Counted from the stretch's first letter, positions 12,382 to 23,397 are shown. The stretch: 64,000 nucleotides of DNA from Parietaria judaica (GCA_954871525.1 OX940868.1:22129056-22193055); one strand, 5' to 3'. The notes: generated by a model not told the origin, from the letters alone. A program made the numbers and translations.

Positions 12382-13294
12382 TAGGGCTAAAACCGGGTCT
12401 AAATCCCGGTTTTTTTAAAACCCGAAAACCGAACCCGGTTTTCCGGGTTTTCAAACTTCAAACCCGAAACCGGATTTTAAAAGTGAAAACCCAAAAATCC
12501 GGGTTCGGGTAATTACCCGGTTTTGATTTTAAAACCCGGATTAAAAACCCGAACCCGAATTAAAAAAAAAAAGAAACAGCAATAAAGATAATGAGTCGCA
12601 ATCAAATACAAAAAAATCATCATAAGTTTTGGATTAACATAAAAAAAAAAATCTCAGATGACCATCGTGAGTTTTAAATCCACACTCATCATTTGATGCC
12701 AACTCAAGTGTATGGCACGGAAAGGGCCTCACTCAAGTAGAGATTACAAATCAGAAATAGCAAGATTTAGCAGATCAAAACCAATAACAGCAGCAACAAC
12801 AACATATTTGAAGGGGGAGAGAAGATATCGTCGATGGCAGAGGCCCTGTGGAGAGCCGCGACGGCAAGGCGAGAGGCGCAAGCGGCGAGCGAGAGATAAA
12901 AGGGCAGAGCCGCGGTAGAGAGAGAATAGAGAATAGAGTCGACAGAGAGAAGACGAGAAAAATAAAATGAAGCCCTAATTTTGTAAATGATGTCGTAGAT
13001 TTATTTGGGTTAGGTACAAATTACAATGTCGTTTTGTTTTTCAGACTAATAATTTAAAAGTTATAAATATAAATTAAATATTTAACTAAAAAATCGGGTT
13101 TTAGTAACCTACTAACCGGGTTCCGGTTTTTATAACTCAAAACCCGGAACCCGGAACCGGTTTATTCCGGTTGCGGGTTTTAAAAATTTTGGTTTCGGTT
13201 TAACCCGGTTTTAATTCGGTTTTGGTTTTTTAAAATCGGATTCGGTCCGGTTCCGGTTTAAAACCCGCATTTTCGGGTTTTATGCATAGCCCTA
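12382..13294. mobile_element. nested hAT-like element, 8-bp TSD CTTGACAC
   Basis: This 913-bp element starts TAGGGCTAAAACCGGG and ends CATAGCCCTA. It sits inside the right terminus of the 11.26-kb element and duplicates 8 bp of it, CTTGACAC (12374-12381 and 13295-13302). The ends are dense in CCCGG, AACCCGG and CCGGTTT phrases in both orientations, a subterminal repeat pattern. A small open frame (12712-12918) with basic low-complexity composition is not convincing as a gene. Confidence 0.85.
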
Positions 13295-13506
13295 CTTGAC
13301 ACCTATATATATATTTGCAATCTTATCTTTTATTAATATTAAAATTTCTCTTAAAATTAATCACTATCATTTTTTTCCTTCTGTGTGTGAAGAAACGACT
13401 CCACAGACAGTCAAAGTGAGGGTTTTACAATGGATCAAACGACATCTTATGTGTTGAATTATATTTTCCTATCAACTTTTTTTCTTCTTCTATCAACGTC
13501 ACACTT

Positions 13507-13696
13507 AGGGCTGTCCTTGAGTTTGTCGTTTATAGTTGGTGCCCGAGGCTAAATAAATTTTTAGGCCCTTAAAGTATTTAAAAATTATTTTTTAATACTT
13601 AATTAAGTGGGCAATAATATTCAATAAAATTGAGGCCCTTAAAATTTAAGGGCCCGAGGCGCTCACCTTACTCGCCTATAGTAGGGTCGGGCCTGG
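13507..13696. mobile_element. short hAT-like MITE (190 bp)
   Basis: It begins AGGGCTGTCCTTGAG and ends GGGTCGGGCCTGG. It is flanked by TCACACTT (13499-13506) and TCACACCT (13697-13704), an 8-bp duplication with one mismatch. It also has internal 'aggccctta' phrases in direct and indirect copies. Non-coding. Confidence 0.6.
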
Positions 13697-13896
13697 TCAC
13701 ACCTTAAGCTTTTCTTCCTAATCGGATGAAGTATTCTTTACTCGACTAACGTTAGCGGTATATCCCTAAAACCCGGAACCCGGAATACTAGGTTATTAAA
13801 ATTCTCCATCTTAAGTATTTTTTTCCCATTGTTCTAGTTCGTATGTGTTATTGACAGTCGTTTTGTTGAAGCGACACAACCGACAAGAATAAATGT

Positions 13897-13932
<36 letters not shown>

Positions 13933-14059
13933 AGTCTCAACTCCATGGTCGCCGAATGAGCTGAGTGAGGAGGCAGCACCACCGCGAAGAAGCAGATGAA
14001 TGGCGCATTTGACTCCAAATCGGTGCTTCATCGAGTGATTTTGCACCTACTGTCCTGGT

Positions 14060-14242
14060 CAGGGCCGGTCCAACCTACAGTCGAGTTGGGCGGTCGCCCA
14101 AGGCCTGTTGTAGAGTAGTCTATTATAACTCCTGCAATGGTCTGTAATACAATAGCTCCTGCAATATTGTATTACGAACTTCCAAAAAAAGTATCATATT
14201 AATCATTCGCCCAAGGCCCCGAACAGTGTTGGGCCGGCCCTG
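14060..14242. mobile_element. hAT-like MITE with CAGGGCCGGYCC ends (183 bp)
   Basis: The ends are CAGGGCCGGTCC and GGGCCGGCCCTG, flanked by GTCCTGGT (14052-14059) and GTCCTGAT (14243-14250). In reverse orientation its sequence matches the outer parts of the larger element at 19949-22186, including the 'ttgggcgaatc' phrase and two copies of a 'ctcctgcaat' phrase. It is therefore a short member of the same family. Confidence 0.85.
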
Positions 14243-14250
14243 GTCCTGAT

Positions 14251-15332
14251 ACATAATCTCATAGCTTGAAAATGGTTTACTCAATTCGTCATTGATAAAC
14301 TTTGTTGATACTTTCCTCGCTTGGTTGTTCCAAGATGTTGAGTTGTTTTGGAATCAATATTTGATTTTGATGAAGCCCAACTGTTTGATTTTATTACGCA
14401 TCAAAAATATTTATAGTTCTTCTAGATGATGAATAACGTTTTAAAAATTATTTTCTTTGATTAAAAATCAAAAGATGATGAATGTGTAGTATTGCTTATA
14501 TAAATATCACCATAATTAATCGTTATTTTTGGCTATAAATTAGTTCAAGTTCTTGCTTTTAAATGATCTAACTCACATACTAAACAACACTTGATGCTAG
14601 ATTTTTGGCAACTATTTTAAAATCTTACCTTTGCTAATGAATTTTTTGTTATGATTTTATATGTTTAATGTCTTCGTTAGAAAAAAAAAAATCGGTATAG
14701 AATTTTTTTTTGGCCGCCCCCTATCCTAAAATCCTGGATCCGCCGCTGTATAAATGTATCTCGACGATTACGACGTTTGGTCTAAGAAAAACAAGAGATG
14801 GTAATTTATTTGTAAGTTCTAAGTCCAGTTACGTGTATTATGTGTGTTTTTAGGAGTCATTTTGGGAACGGGAGACAATGTGAAATGTCGATATTTAAAT
14901 GGATTTGGATGTGTCAATTATGTTGTGTGTTGTGTATTTGATATCATGATCAGTGTCAATATAAAATCTCGTCGAGTTGTGCTCCTTTTGGTTTCTGCAT
15001 ATCTGTCGATTAGTTTCCACCTGCCGATATGAATATGTGCAGTTTCCGCTTCCATAGTCAACTAGTGTTTCGTCTATAAGCATATCAAACTGTTGATGAC
15101 ATTTTGCCTACCTATTGTAATTTCAGACCAAGATAGGAGCTCATTTAAAGGAGCCGGGTCCATCTCTATCATCAACTATAGTGGAATCGTCTTAGCAAAG
15201 AGATTTTATGTCTGTCCCGTGAACGTCAGGTTATTCGAGGTAGGGGCTATTACATTTTCTCGCATTTTAAAATGAACGTATAAACCAACGCTTTGATGAG
15301 GATTGAACCGTATAGGGTTGCATTGAAAGAAA
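14251..15332. other. AT-rich intergenic DNA with one isolated hAT terminus
   Basis: At about 14702-14748 the sequence ends AATCCTGGATCCGCCGCTG, which looks like the right end of another hAT-type element. No left partner was found. Open frames here (14844-15275) show no recognisable domain. Confidence 0.5.
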
Positions 15333-15385
15333 TCTATATATATATAAAAGGAAAATCTCACAAAGATGACATGGCACACTCAAAA
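15333..15385 (+). mobile_element. Helitron 5' terminus (candidate, 3' partner unassigned)
   Basis: Starts TCTATATATATATAAAAGG after an A and continues with 'ggcacactc' about 40 bp in. This parallels the Helitron start at 16380, and the TC start with a short AT tract is typical of plant Helitrons. The downstream boundary is unclear because other elements have inserted. Confidence 0.5.
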
Positions 15386-15607
15386 TCAAGTATTTCAAAT
15401 TTCCAATTTTCAAAAAATTACAATTATTTTTAATGAAAAATGTGTTCATGCTTCATACGTATAAATGCATTCATAATTAAATGTGATATTAAATTGCTAA
15501 GTCTATTCCCTTTCTAATCTAAACGCAACGTTTTGTTTCATCACTTAAGTATAGATTTTATTATTTGTTAATGGCACATTAATTTATATTAATTAAAATT
15601 GTCCATC

Positions 15608-15651
<44 letters not shown>

Positions 15652-15654
<3 letters not shown>

Positions 15655-16159
15655 TGGCGAAGCTAGCTTTTTAAACCAAGAGGGGCACTAATTTTTTAAT
15701 TTTTATAATTTTCTTGAAGGTATTAATGCAAAAATAAATGATAAAAAATATTAATTGCTGAAAATCTTAATACTCATTAAATAATCAAACTAAATAAATA
15801 AAAACATAATCTAAAAAAAATTACTTATTGTAGAATTCGACATCGAAATTTAATATTTTGAATGTGTAGAACATTCTCGTTGACGCCACGCGAATCAGAA
15901 CGTGTGTGTTTCTATAAATTGGGAGAGAAAAGTAATAAGAGGAAATTATAGGGATTTAATCTAGATGTAATTGATATTTAATTTTAAAATATTTATTGAT
16001 ATAGGGGAGAAAAAACAGCGTTACGTTACACTATGGTTAGATAATATAGGGATTTAACCTTTTTATATTATATTTTTATTAAAAATTAATAATAAAAATT
16101 GAAGACAACAAATAGAGGAGGGGCACGTGTCCACCCTCTACCCTTAATGCCTTCGCCTT

Positions 16160-16161
<2 letters not shown>
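15652..16161. mobile_element. hAT-like element inserted in a TA microsatellite
   Basis: This 510-bp segment starts CAGTGGCGAAGCTAG and ends CCTTCGCCTTTG, an imperfect inverted match. Both flanks are long TA runs (about 15611-15651 and 16162-16221), so the 8-bp duplication would be TATATATA. Inside are A/T-rich non-coding sequence and the phrase 'gaggggcac' near both ends. Confidence 0.65.

Positions 16162-16221
<60 letters not shown>
16162..16221. repeat. TA microsatellite
   Basis: About 30 TA units. Together with the shorter tract at 15611-15651, it appears to be one repeat split by the hAT-like element. Confidence 0.85.
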
Positions 16222-16224
<3 letters not shown>

Positions 16225-16379
16225 CCTACTATTGTTATTCATCTTCACTTCTCATATTTTTAGGTTCTGTCAACGCCAAGGAAGAATAGAGTAGTTTTTT
16301 AAGATTCAACATAGAGTAGTTATCAAGGTGCTGCTTCTAATTTTTATCAATCTTTGTTATATTTTATGTGAAACTTATA

Positions 16380-19300
16380 TCTATATATATAAAACGGAGG
16401 AACTCCCAAGTGATTTGGCACACTATTATCAAAGGATTGAGAAAAAGAGAAATCATAGAAAAACTTGACAACTTGACTTAATAGGATCACCCTATTGAGA
16501 TTTCTAATTTTGATAGATTTTTCAATTATTTTCACTCTTTTTATTTCTCATTGAATGTCATCAAAATTGTAACTTAAAATCTTTTAAGTTCATGTAACTT
16601 ACCACTTACAAGAATAGTAAAAGACCATTTGGTGGTAAATAATGGTGTAGATAATGTGCGTGGCTTTTAGTTATCCAAATTTTTTATTTTTATTTTTTTG
16701 CTGTTGTTAAAGTCATGTGCATGAGCCCCTATAAATAAATCTCAATAATTCAACTTGAAAACCCATGCAAATCCAACACCCGATACTATTGTTCAGTTGT
16801 CCATAAACCCTCAGGTTATCTCCTCATTGTTTCATATTGCCTTCCACTATTCAATCGTTTCTTATTGTATTTTTCCAGTTTTATTCGAACTAAGATTGCA
16901 TGCAATTGAGGGTGAAAATGTCGGAATACAGATATGAAGGGGAGGAAGCCGATGCAGCGGCAACTGGTCGCAGCACAATGATCTATACCATATTTTGTCT
17001 CTTTAGCTTATGTTAAATTATTCTCGATTCGTTTTTTTTTTTTGGTATGGTTGATGTATCATAATTTTATATTGTTTTTTTAGAATTTGTGGTATATATC
17101 ATTAAATTTTTGTGTACATACACATACAATTTTAAGCGTTTATGTTTGGAGTATCTTCAACAAGTACAGTGTTATGTTGTTGTAGCGGCCAATCATCAAT
17201 TGCATTGTCGGCTTATAAACGTAAAAAAAAATATTTGGATTTGTTTTTTTTTTTTCTTCTCTGAACCGGGTTTGCTTTTTTTCTTTTTTTTTTTCTCCGA
17301 GCGTTCGGATGTTCGATACCAAAGGACTAACCGCAGTTTTAGTCCTTGCGGAGGAGGTCTTCAAAGTGTAACCATGTCGTGGCCGCACTGATTGCCACCT
17401 TGGATATATTGAGTATTGACTAATCTATTACACAAATAATGTGTTAATTAAAAGTAGTGCATTTCCTTTGGTATCTAAAAAATATAAAATAATTCTCTGA
17501 AGCTAACAAGAAGAAATATAGGAAAAAAAAAACAAAAGATTTTTTTTTTTAGTGTTAGTGTCTTATTTATACACAACACACCATGCCACTTGAATACTAA
17601 CAAAAAAAAAAGACAGAGTTATGAAATATAACATTAGGAATTTTCATCGAAACACTTAAATATTTAAGTGGTGGATGTGATTATTGCATCAGGCTTTATA
17701 AATAAATTTTTTGAAAAAATAATTATTGTACAGATTAGAAAATATATTAACAAAAAATACTATCTATTGAACAATAATTAACTATGTATTGAGCCAATAT
17801 AATAGAACTGATCTTAAGTTCAAAGCGAATTATAGGTACGAAAAATAATAACACAATAGTTTATGTGTATATAAATATGCATGTCACAATATTTATATTT
17901 AAAATGGATTTCATGTATATTTAATTATTTAATGTATTGCTATAGGTATCAAAAGAAATTTGATCACTTGATGAAGACATTTGGTTGAAATTGCAATAGG
18001 CCTATTGCAATAATTGTCATAAGTATATTACTAACTAAAATAATTTCCATTAAAAAAATATATTTTATTTGTTCAATCTTTCTCATAAACAAAAATATAT
18101 TTATAAACAAACATTTTTTTTCTTATTTCACGTTAGCATAACAAATGAATTATATAAACAGATATTATTTCACGCTATATACAAAAGAAATATTTAGACT
18201 TTTGATTTTTCCTACTTAACCTTTTTTCCTTATCATTATTTAGGTACTTATATGTATATATTGCATAGAAAGTTATTAGAATATGAAATAATCATATAAT
18301 TTATTAAACACAAAGATTTAATACATTAAATAACAAAGTAAATCATTTGCTGGTAAAGAGAACGCTCATTGGAAAACAATTATCACTCCACACATTCTCT
18401 TAAATGGTACTTTATGGTCATTTATTTATTTATATTACTACTATAATCTACAATCAAGTAATATGAAGAATATAAGCACATGAAGAGACGTCGGCATAAT
18501 ATATACTGATTACACGTAATCATACTTAATGCTTTCAATTACAAGAAGTGATGTCGGTTAAAAGTTCTATAGGATGTTATGATATCATTTTAGGAACCAA
18601 TCACATTAACGTATACACCTGAGTTAAATTTGTTAATAATTTTTTCTTAAAGGCCGATTAACCCTAACCATTTACACTCATATATATATATAATATATAG
18701 AACAAGTTTGTAAATCTAAAATATCATTTAAACATACTCTCTTTTGTTTTCTCAATATGGCAATTGTGTCTCTTAACAATTCGATCCCACAAAATTATTA
18801 TCAATTCTTTGTCTTTTTTAACGATAATTATATCCACTCAAATATGTATGTTCTATAGTAGGTTCGTTTGAAGCGTGAAATTTTTATAATAGTGAATATA
18901 ATTAATATCAAGGTATGTTTTTTTAATTAACCTTTGTTATATGTTTGACAAAAAAAATATTATTTTATACTCTATATTCTTTTCGTTAGTTCAGCTTTTG
19001 AATAGAAATATAAACATAGTATGATTGTGGAATATTAAAATCAAATTTATGAATTAAAAAAATGATAAAATATAAGCATGAAAAATATATCTACATAATG
19101 TTATTTATGAAAAATATGTCTACATAAGGAAATATTGTTTATATGTTAGTTTTGGTAAGTTTTTTTTTTTTTTTTTAACTGTTGCCTGTTTTGGTATTCA
19201 ATTTTGTATTCAACTAAAAGCTTATACAATCATTCGTTGTAACTTAACTGTTTAAGGAATCTACATATTTCTCATCAAGATGATTACCAATATAAAAATA

Positions 19301-19391
19301 ATGGAGTTTAAATTTACAAATAAAAAACAAAAAACAAAAAATAGATACATATATATTTCAACAACCGCGCAACGCGTGGTGAACCCACTAG
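16380..19391 (+). mobile_element. non-autonomous Helitron (about 3.0 kb)
   Basis: The 5' end is TCTATATATATAAAACGG after an A (16379). The 3' end is CCGCGCAACGCGTGG, able to fold into a short hairpin, then GAACCCACTAG followed by T (19392). A TC start, CTAG end, 3' hairpin about ten bases before the end, and A/T insertion site are Helitron hallmarks. No Rep/helicase coding region is seen. Inside, 16918-16980 can encode a short acidic peptide beginning MSEYRYEGEEADAAAT, preceded by a TATAAATA-like box near 16731. About 17310-17390 has a higher-GC stretch including the phrase AVLVLAEEVFK. These may be captured gene pieces, but I cannot name a donor. Confidence 0.75.
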
Positions 19392-19615
19392 TGATATGTT
19401 AATTGATAATTAATGTTATGAATAATGTGGGAAGCTTGTTGATTCCCATTTTGTTTTATTTTTTTTTAAGACCCATGGGTAAGTGATTTTTTTATTTTAT
19501 TTTTTTCATTTTAAATGACGTGGACTTTTAAAAGTCAAGTTATTCATATAGTTATTGACGTGGATTTTGACTAGTCAATACTTTCATGGCGTTTTTTTTA
19601 ATTATATTTTATTAA

Positions 19616-19948
19616 CCCCCATTTAGGGGCGTTACATGCTGCCCGGATCCCGGTTGCTGCCCTGGTGCTCTGTTTGCTGCTCGGATCCCGCTTGCTGCCC
19701 CGGTGGTCTGTTGCTGCTTGGATCCCGCTCGCTGCCCGGCCCGGCTCGTTGCCCTCGGTATTGTTTTCTACAACTTTATAACATTTTTTTTTTAAAATGG
19801 TCAGTATTGTCATAGGTTTCTAATGCACTACTTTGCATTTGTGGAGTTAGTAATTTTAATGTGATTGATTTTAGACTAGGCAGTTTAATTGTGTTCGGAA
19901 GCTCGACCCGTAGTTCTGCTGCTTGGGTCCCGCTCGCTGACCTATAGT
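19616..19948. repeat. GC-rich short tandem phrases (GCTGCCCGGATCCCG type)
   Basis: Four or five imperfect copies of a roughly 40-bp unit containing 'ttgctgcccgg' and 'ggatcccgctcgctgccc' occupy 19630-19755. One more copy lies at 19915-19940, directly before the hAT-like element at 19949. Non-coding; the origin is unknown. Confidence 0.6.
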
Positions 19949-20533
19949 CAGGGCCGGCCCAACCCTTTTCGGGGCCTTGGGCGAATCATTAATATGAGAC
20001 TTTTTTTGAGAGTCTGCAATACAATATTGCAGGAACTATTGGATTACAGTATTGCAGGAGCTATACGATATAACAAAACTTATACAACACATTAATAGAC
20101 TACTCTTTGCATTTCATATACTTTTTTCTTTGCTTATCTCGACTATTTTCTTCACCTCTCACACACTCTCTTTCTCGCCGAACTTTGATCGACGATGAAC
20201 GTTGAGGTTAACTGGAAAAAAAACTCAGATTATCAGTTCAAGACGCACACTTGAATCTCCACCGGCGGAGGTACGTAGGTCTCTGTTTCTCAATCCATTT
20301 GTTGATCTTATCCTTAAAGCTTTCAAGCGTAGTATTTTTTTTTTTTGGTTTCTATCTCTTCCTCTGTGTTGATGGTTATGTGAGATTATTCATTTCGTAT
20401 TCTTTGCTTGAATTGTTAGTGTTTGAGATTAATTGACTTTTACACTGTTTTATTGTGGTTAATGAGATGGAATTATGACAAAGTGTATTAATTTTTAATT
20501 TTGGAATTGATGAAACTATACTGTTTGATAAAA

Positions 20534-20773
20534 TCTCTCAATGAAATATAAACATTTTAGTTATCAATTTCCTCTTACTATTCTATTAACTGAAAATCTC
20601 AGTGATATAAACAACGATATGAAATATATTTGTTTCATATATTTTTTGACGATCTCACTTGAATATATAAAGTAGTAGAAAATAAATAAAACAACATAAA
20701 CAATGATTATTATTCATTGCTATTACTTATTAAATAGGCGCAAAAGAACGGATGTGCATAGCACATTTGCTAG
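20534..20773 (+). mobile_element. short Helitron candidate inside the hAT-like element
   Basis: The 3' end is well formed: the hairpin ATGTGC-ATA-GCACAT, then TTG and CTAG (20770-20773) followed by T. The 5' end at 20534 (TCTCTCAATGAAATATAAAC) is only a guess. The phrase 'tatactgtttga' lies on both sides, at about 20516 and 20774, which is unusual for a simple Helitron insertion. Confidence 0.45.
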
Positions 20774-21303
20774 TATACTGTTTGACAATCTTTTTTTTAA
20801 GTATACTATTACCTACAATACTGAATTAAATTGTTTACAAGCATATATAATTTGATCAATCAGTGATACTTATAAGAGCTATATGAATTTGATTTTGCAG
20901 CAACAGAAGTCAACCAAACAAAGTATAACACTTTTTAAATATATGCCCAAGTCTTATTAATAGAATAATGCATGTGTACGTATATATTTGTATATATATT
21001 TATGAGAAATACTTTTTTTTTTAAAATCGATAATGTAAAAATCTTTTATTTGATCTAAATCATACAGACTTCTTTTTCGAAAGGAATATTGTAATAATCT
21101 TTTACCAGATGTAAATAATGCATTTCTTTAAGAAATGATACTTTTATTACGTATACTACTCTTTGTGTCTAATTACATATAAATACCATGTAGTTAAACT
21201 TAAAAAAGATTGAATAACAACATAAAATAAAAATCAAATAGCTTTAATACCATACGCATAAAAAAACATTAAACTATCAAAATTTCTCTTTGCTAAGAAA
21301 AAA

Positions 21304-21334
21304 AAACCTGCAACGCGCGGGTTATATACCTCGT
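21304..21334 (+). mobile_element. decayed Helitron 3' terminus
   Basis: CCTGCAACGCGCGGG can form a GC hairpin. It is followed by TTATATACCTCGTG, where CTCG stands in place of the expected CTAG. It is probably an old Helitron end; no matching 5' end was identified. Confidence 0.4.
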
Positions 21335-21835
21335 GTACACTATAAGAGAATAATTTTAATTGTTTATATATATTTATATATACATATATATATATATACA
21401 TAACAAAGAGAATATTTACTATAGAAAAATGAAAATAAATTTTCTATGAATAAGTAAATTATCTAATGTAAAACCGAAAAGATAGTGTTTATGTTTTATT
21501 TATTTTTTAAACTCTTCACTAATAATTTAGGGAATAAGAGAATTAAGGTATGGAACTGAATAAGGAATATTAAATTAAAAAGTTGTATAATATAGCAGAA
21601 CAAGAGAAGTTAACCAATAAAATATGAGAGAGGGCCCACTTTCGAGAACTTGTATCACAACTTGCAGATATTCTTTACTGAGTTCTTTTTTTATATGGGC
21701 CTAAAATACGAATTGTTCAATTATTTGTCACTAACAGGCCTTGGGCCAACCCAGTGCTTGGGCCGGGCCTGGCTTATCGTATCTTAACACTCCATTGAAA
21801 CAGGACGGACATCTGCAAGCTCGAATTAGGGTTTG

Positions 21836-21965
21836 AGCAGCGAGGAGACGGGAAAGAAGGCGTGGCGGGCCAATATCAGCACCGAAGACATCGACGAGAA
21901 GTCGACCAAAGACGCTCTCTCTGCCGTCCCGAGCGAAGAAGTCTTGTTCGTCGACAAGTCCAAAG
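21836..21965 (+). pseudogene. NOP53: captured exon fragment of a NOP53/SMO4-like ribosome-biogenesis gene
   Basis: The frame reads SSEETGKKAWRANISTEDID, then EKSTKDALSAVPSEEVLFVD and KSK, followed by a GT donor (21966). GKKAWRANI and FVDKSK are hallmarks of the N-terminus of NOP53 (SMO4 in Arabidopsis), a nucleolar factor of 60S assembly. Relative to the family, the two phenylalanines after the ISTED segment and the GGSL after KDALS are missing, so codons have been lost. Just upstream is TTAGGGTTT (21827-21835), a telo-box common in ribosome-biogenesis promoters, so part of the donor's leader was probably carried along. There is no natural start codon and no downstream exons. It is a non-functional fragment inside the hAT-like element at 19949-22186. 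The identification is from motif memory, not alignment. Confidence 0.75.
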
Positions 21966-22047
21966 GTCTGAGATTTTGCTCTGGGGTATTTGGATTGGAA
22001 CTGTTCCAGTTTAAGTTTCAAGCATGGTGATGCGTGTTAGGATATCT

Positions 22048-23297
22048 TAGTGATGCATTGCTTTAGGGGTGTTTCTATGATGTATGTCGTTACATTCGTT
22101 GTAGAATGGAACTGACTTGTTTTATTTCTCACTAGGAGGAGCCCTTGGGCGTTGGCCCAAGCTGCCCAGTGCTTGGGCCGGCCCTGCCTATAGTTCGCAA
22201 GCTTCGTCTTTGTGGGTATGTTTTTCGTAGGTCAAATTTGATTTTGAGAGCCTAGAATCTGAAATTCAATTCCTCGGTTTCATCGAATATTGTATGTATG
22301 ATATAGGTTTACACAGATTATCATTCTTCATTGTTGTGGTTGAGAGGTTTCGCGTTGGATAAGTTGGTTTCTCTGATTTGATCGATTTACTGGATAATTT
22401 GTGAACCAAAGTCTGGTTTTTTAATCTTAACTGTGTGTTGATTTCGTCTTCCATTGATGTTTGAATGTGAATTTGTAGTGATGCATTGCTTTAGGGGTGT
22501 TTCTATGATGTATGTCGTTACATTCGTTGTAGAATGGAACTGACTTGTTTTATTTCTCACTAGGAGGAGGCCTTGGGCGTTGGCCCAAGCTGCCCAGTGC
22601 TTGGGCCGGCCCTGATGTGAACCAAAGTCTGGTTTTTTTAATCTAAACTGTGTGTTGATTTCGTCTTCCATTGATGTTTGAATGTGAATTTGTAGTGATG
22701 CATTGCTTTAGGGGTGTTTCTATGATGTATGTCGTTACATTCGTTGTAGAATGGAACTGACTTGTTTTATTTCTCACTAGGAGGAGCCCTTGGGCGTTGG
22801 CCCAAGCTGCCCAGTGCTTGGGCCGGCCCTGCCTATAGTTCGCAAGCTTCGTCTTTGTGGGTATGTTTTTCGTAGGTCAAATTTGATTTTGAGAGCCTAG
22901 AATCTGAAATTCAATTCCTCGGTTTCATCGAATATTGTATGTATGATATAGGTTACACAGATTATCATTCTTCATTGTTGTGATTGAGAGGTTTCGCTTT
23001 GGATAAGTGGGTTTCTCTTATCCGGCGGCTCTCTCTCTGCCGTCCCGACCGAAGAATTCTTCTTCGTCGACAAGTCCAAAGGTCTGAGATTTTGCTCTCT
23101 TGTTTGGGGTATTTGGATTGGAACTGTTCCAGTTTAAGTTTCAAGCATGGTGATGCGTGTTAGGATATCTTAGTGATGCATTGTGTGCTCTGCTTCTATG
23201 ATGTATGTCGTTACGAATGGAACTGACTTGTTTTATTTCTCACTAGGAGGAGCCCTTGGGCGTTGGCCCAAGCTGCCCAGTGCTTGGGCCGGCCCTG
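22048..23297 (+). repeat. tandem array of a hAT-terminus module, four copies
   Basis: A module of about 125-140 bp starts TAGTGATGCATTG and ends CTTGGGCCGGCCCTG. Copies run 22048-22186, 22486-22612 (approximately), 22693-22831 and 23171-23297. Copies 1 and 3 are 645 bp apart with the intervening sequence also duplicated; it begins CCTATAGTTCGCAAGC at 22187 and 22832. The 3' part of each module holds GGAGGAGCCCTTGGGCG, GTTGGCCCAAGC and GTGCTTGGGCC. The array stops 100 bp before the RRP36 start codon. It is best read as repeated local duplication of a transposon end with flanking DNA. Confidence 0.85.
23021..23081 (+). pseudogene. NOP53: second NOP53-like exon fragment
   Basis: Reads SGGSLSAVPTEEFFFVDKSK and then a GT donor (23082). 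It keeps the GGSL segment missing from the fragment at 21836 and is closer to the family consensus. It ends at the same splice site and is followed by the same intron-like sequence (GGTCTGAGATTTTGCTC). So it is a separate, less damaged copy of the same exon end within the duplicated array. It lacks the upstream half of the exon. Confidence 0.7.
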
Positions 23298-23397
23298 AGT
23301 GTTTGGATTCTCAGTCGATGCTCAAGTATGGTTTTTTTTTTTTTTTTTTTAATTTACAACGATTTTGATTTGAAGAAGCCACTTCTCGGCGTTGAAG

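Larger units (their letters stand above)
11260..13304. mobile_element. terminal-inverted-repeat element with GC-rich ends, split by a younger insertion
   Basis: The left end reads AGGTGTCAAGTGGGCCGGGC and the right end is its complement (GCCCACTTGACACCT). The last bases of the right end are displaced to about 13295-13304 by a second transposon at 12382-13294. The first 220 and last 180 bp are rich in GGGC/GCCC phrases, while the middle is AT-rich. Both flanks are runs of TA, so any target duplication is ambiguous. No transposase is visible. It is a hAT-like non-autonomous element by end sequence. Confidence 0.7.
19949..22186. mobile_element. compound hAT-like element carrying a host exon fragment
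   Basis: The ends are CAGGGCCGGCCCAAC and GCTTGGGCCGGCCCTG, with an exact 8-bp target duplication CCTATAGT (19941-19948 and 22187-22194). The left 150 bp match the 183-bp MITE at 14060. A degenerate copy of that MITE's other end lies inside (about 21736-21774, GGGCCGGGCCTGG). Between that internal end and the real end sits a fragment of a NOP53-like exon. The layout fits a transposon that skipped a mutated terminus and used a later one, taking host DNA along. The 20.1-21.7-kb interior holds Helitron-like termini and what resembles a captured leader with a GTACGT splice donor (about 20270). No transposase is seen. Confidence 0.75.

Noticed and set aside
17089..17391. 100-codon frame in the Helitron with poly-phenylalanine runs
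   Set aside because: Driven by T homopolymers; only the last part has normal composition, and it does not extend into a recognisable protein.
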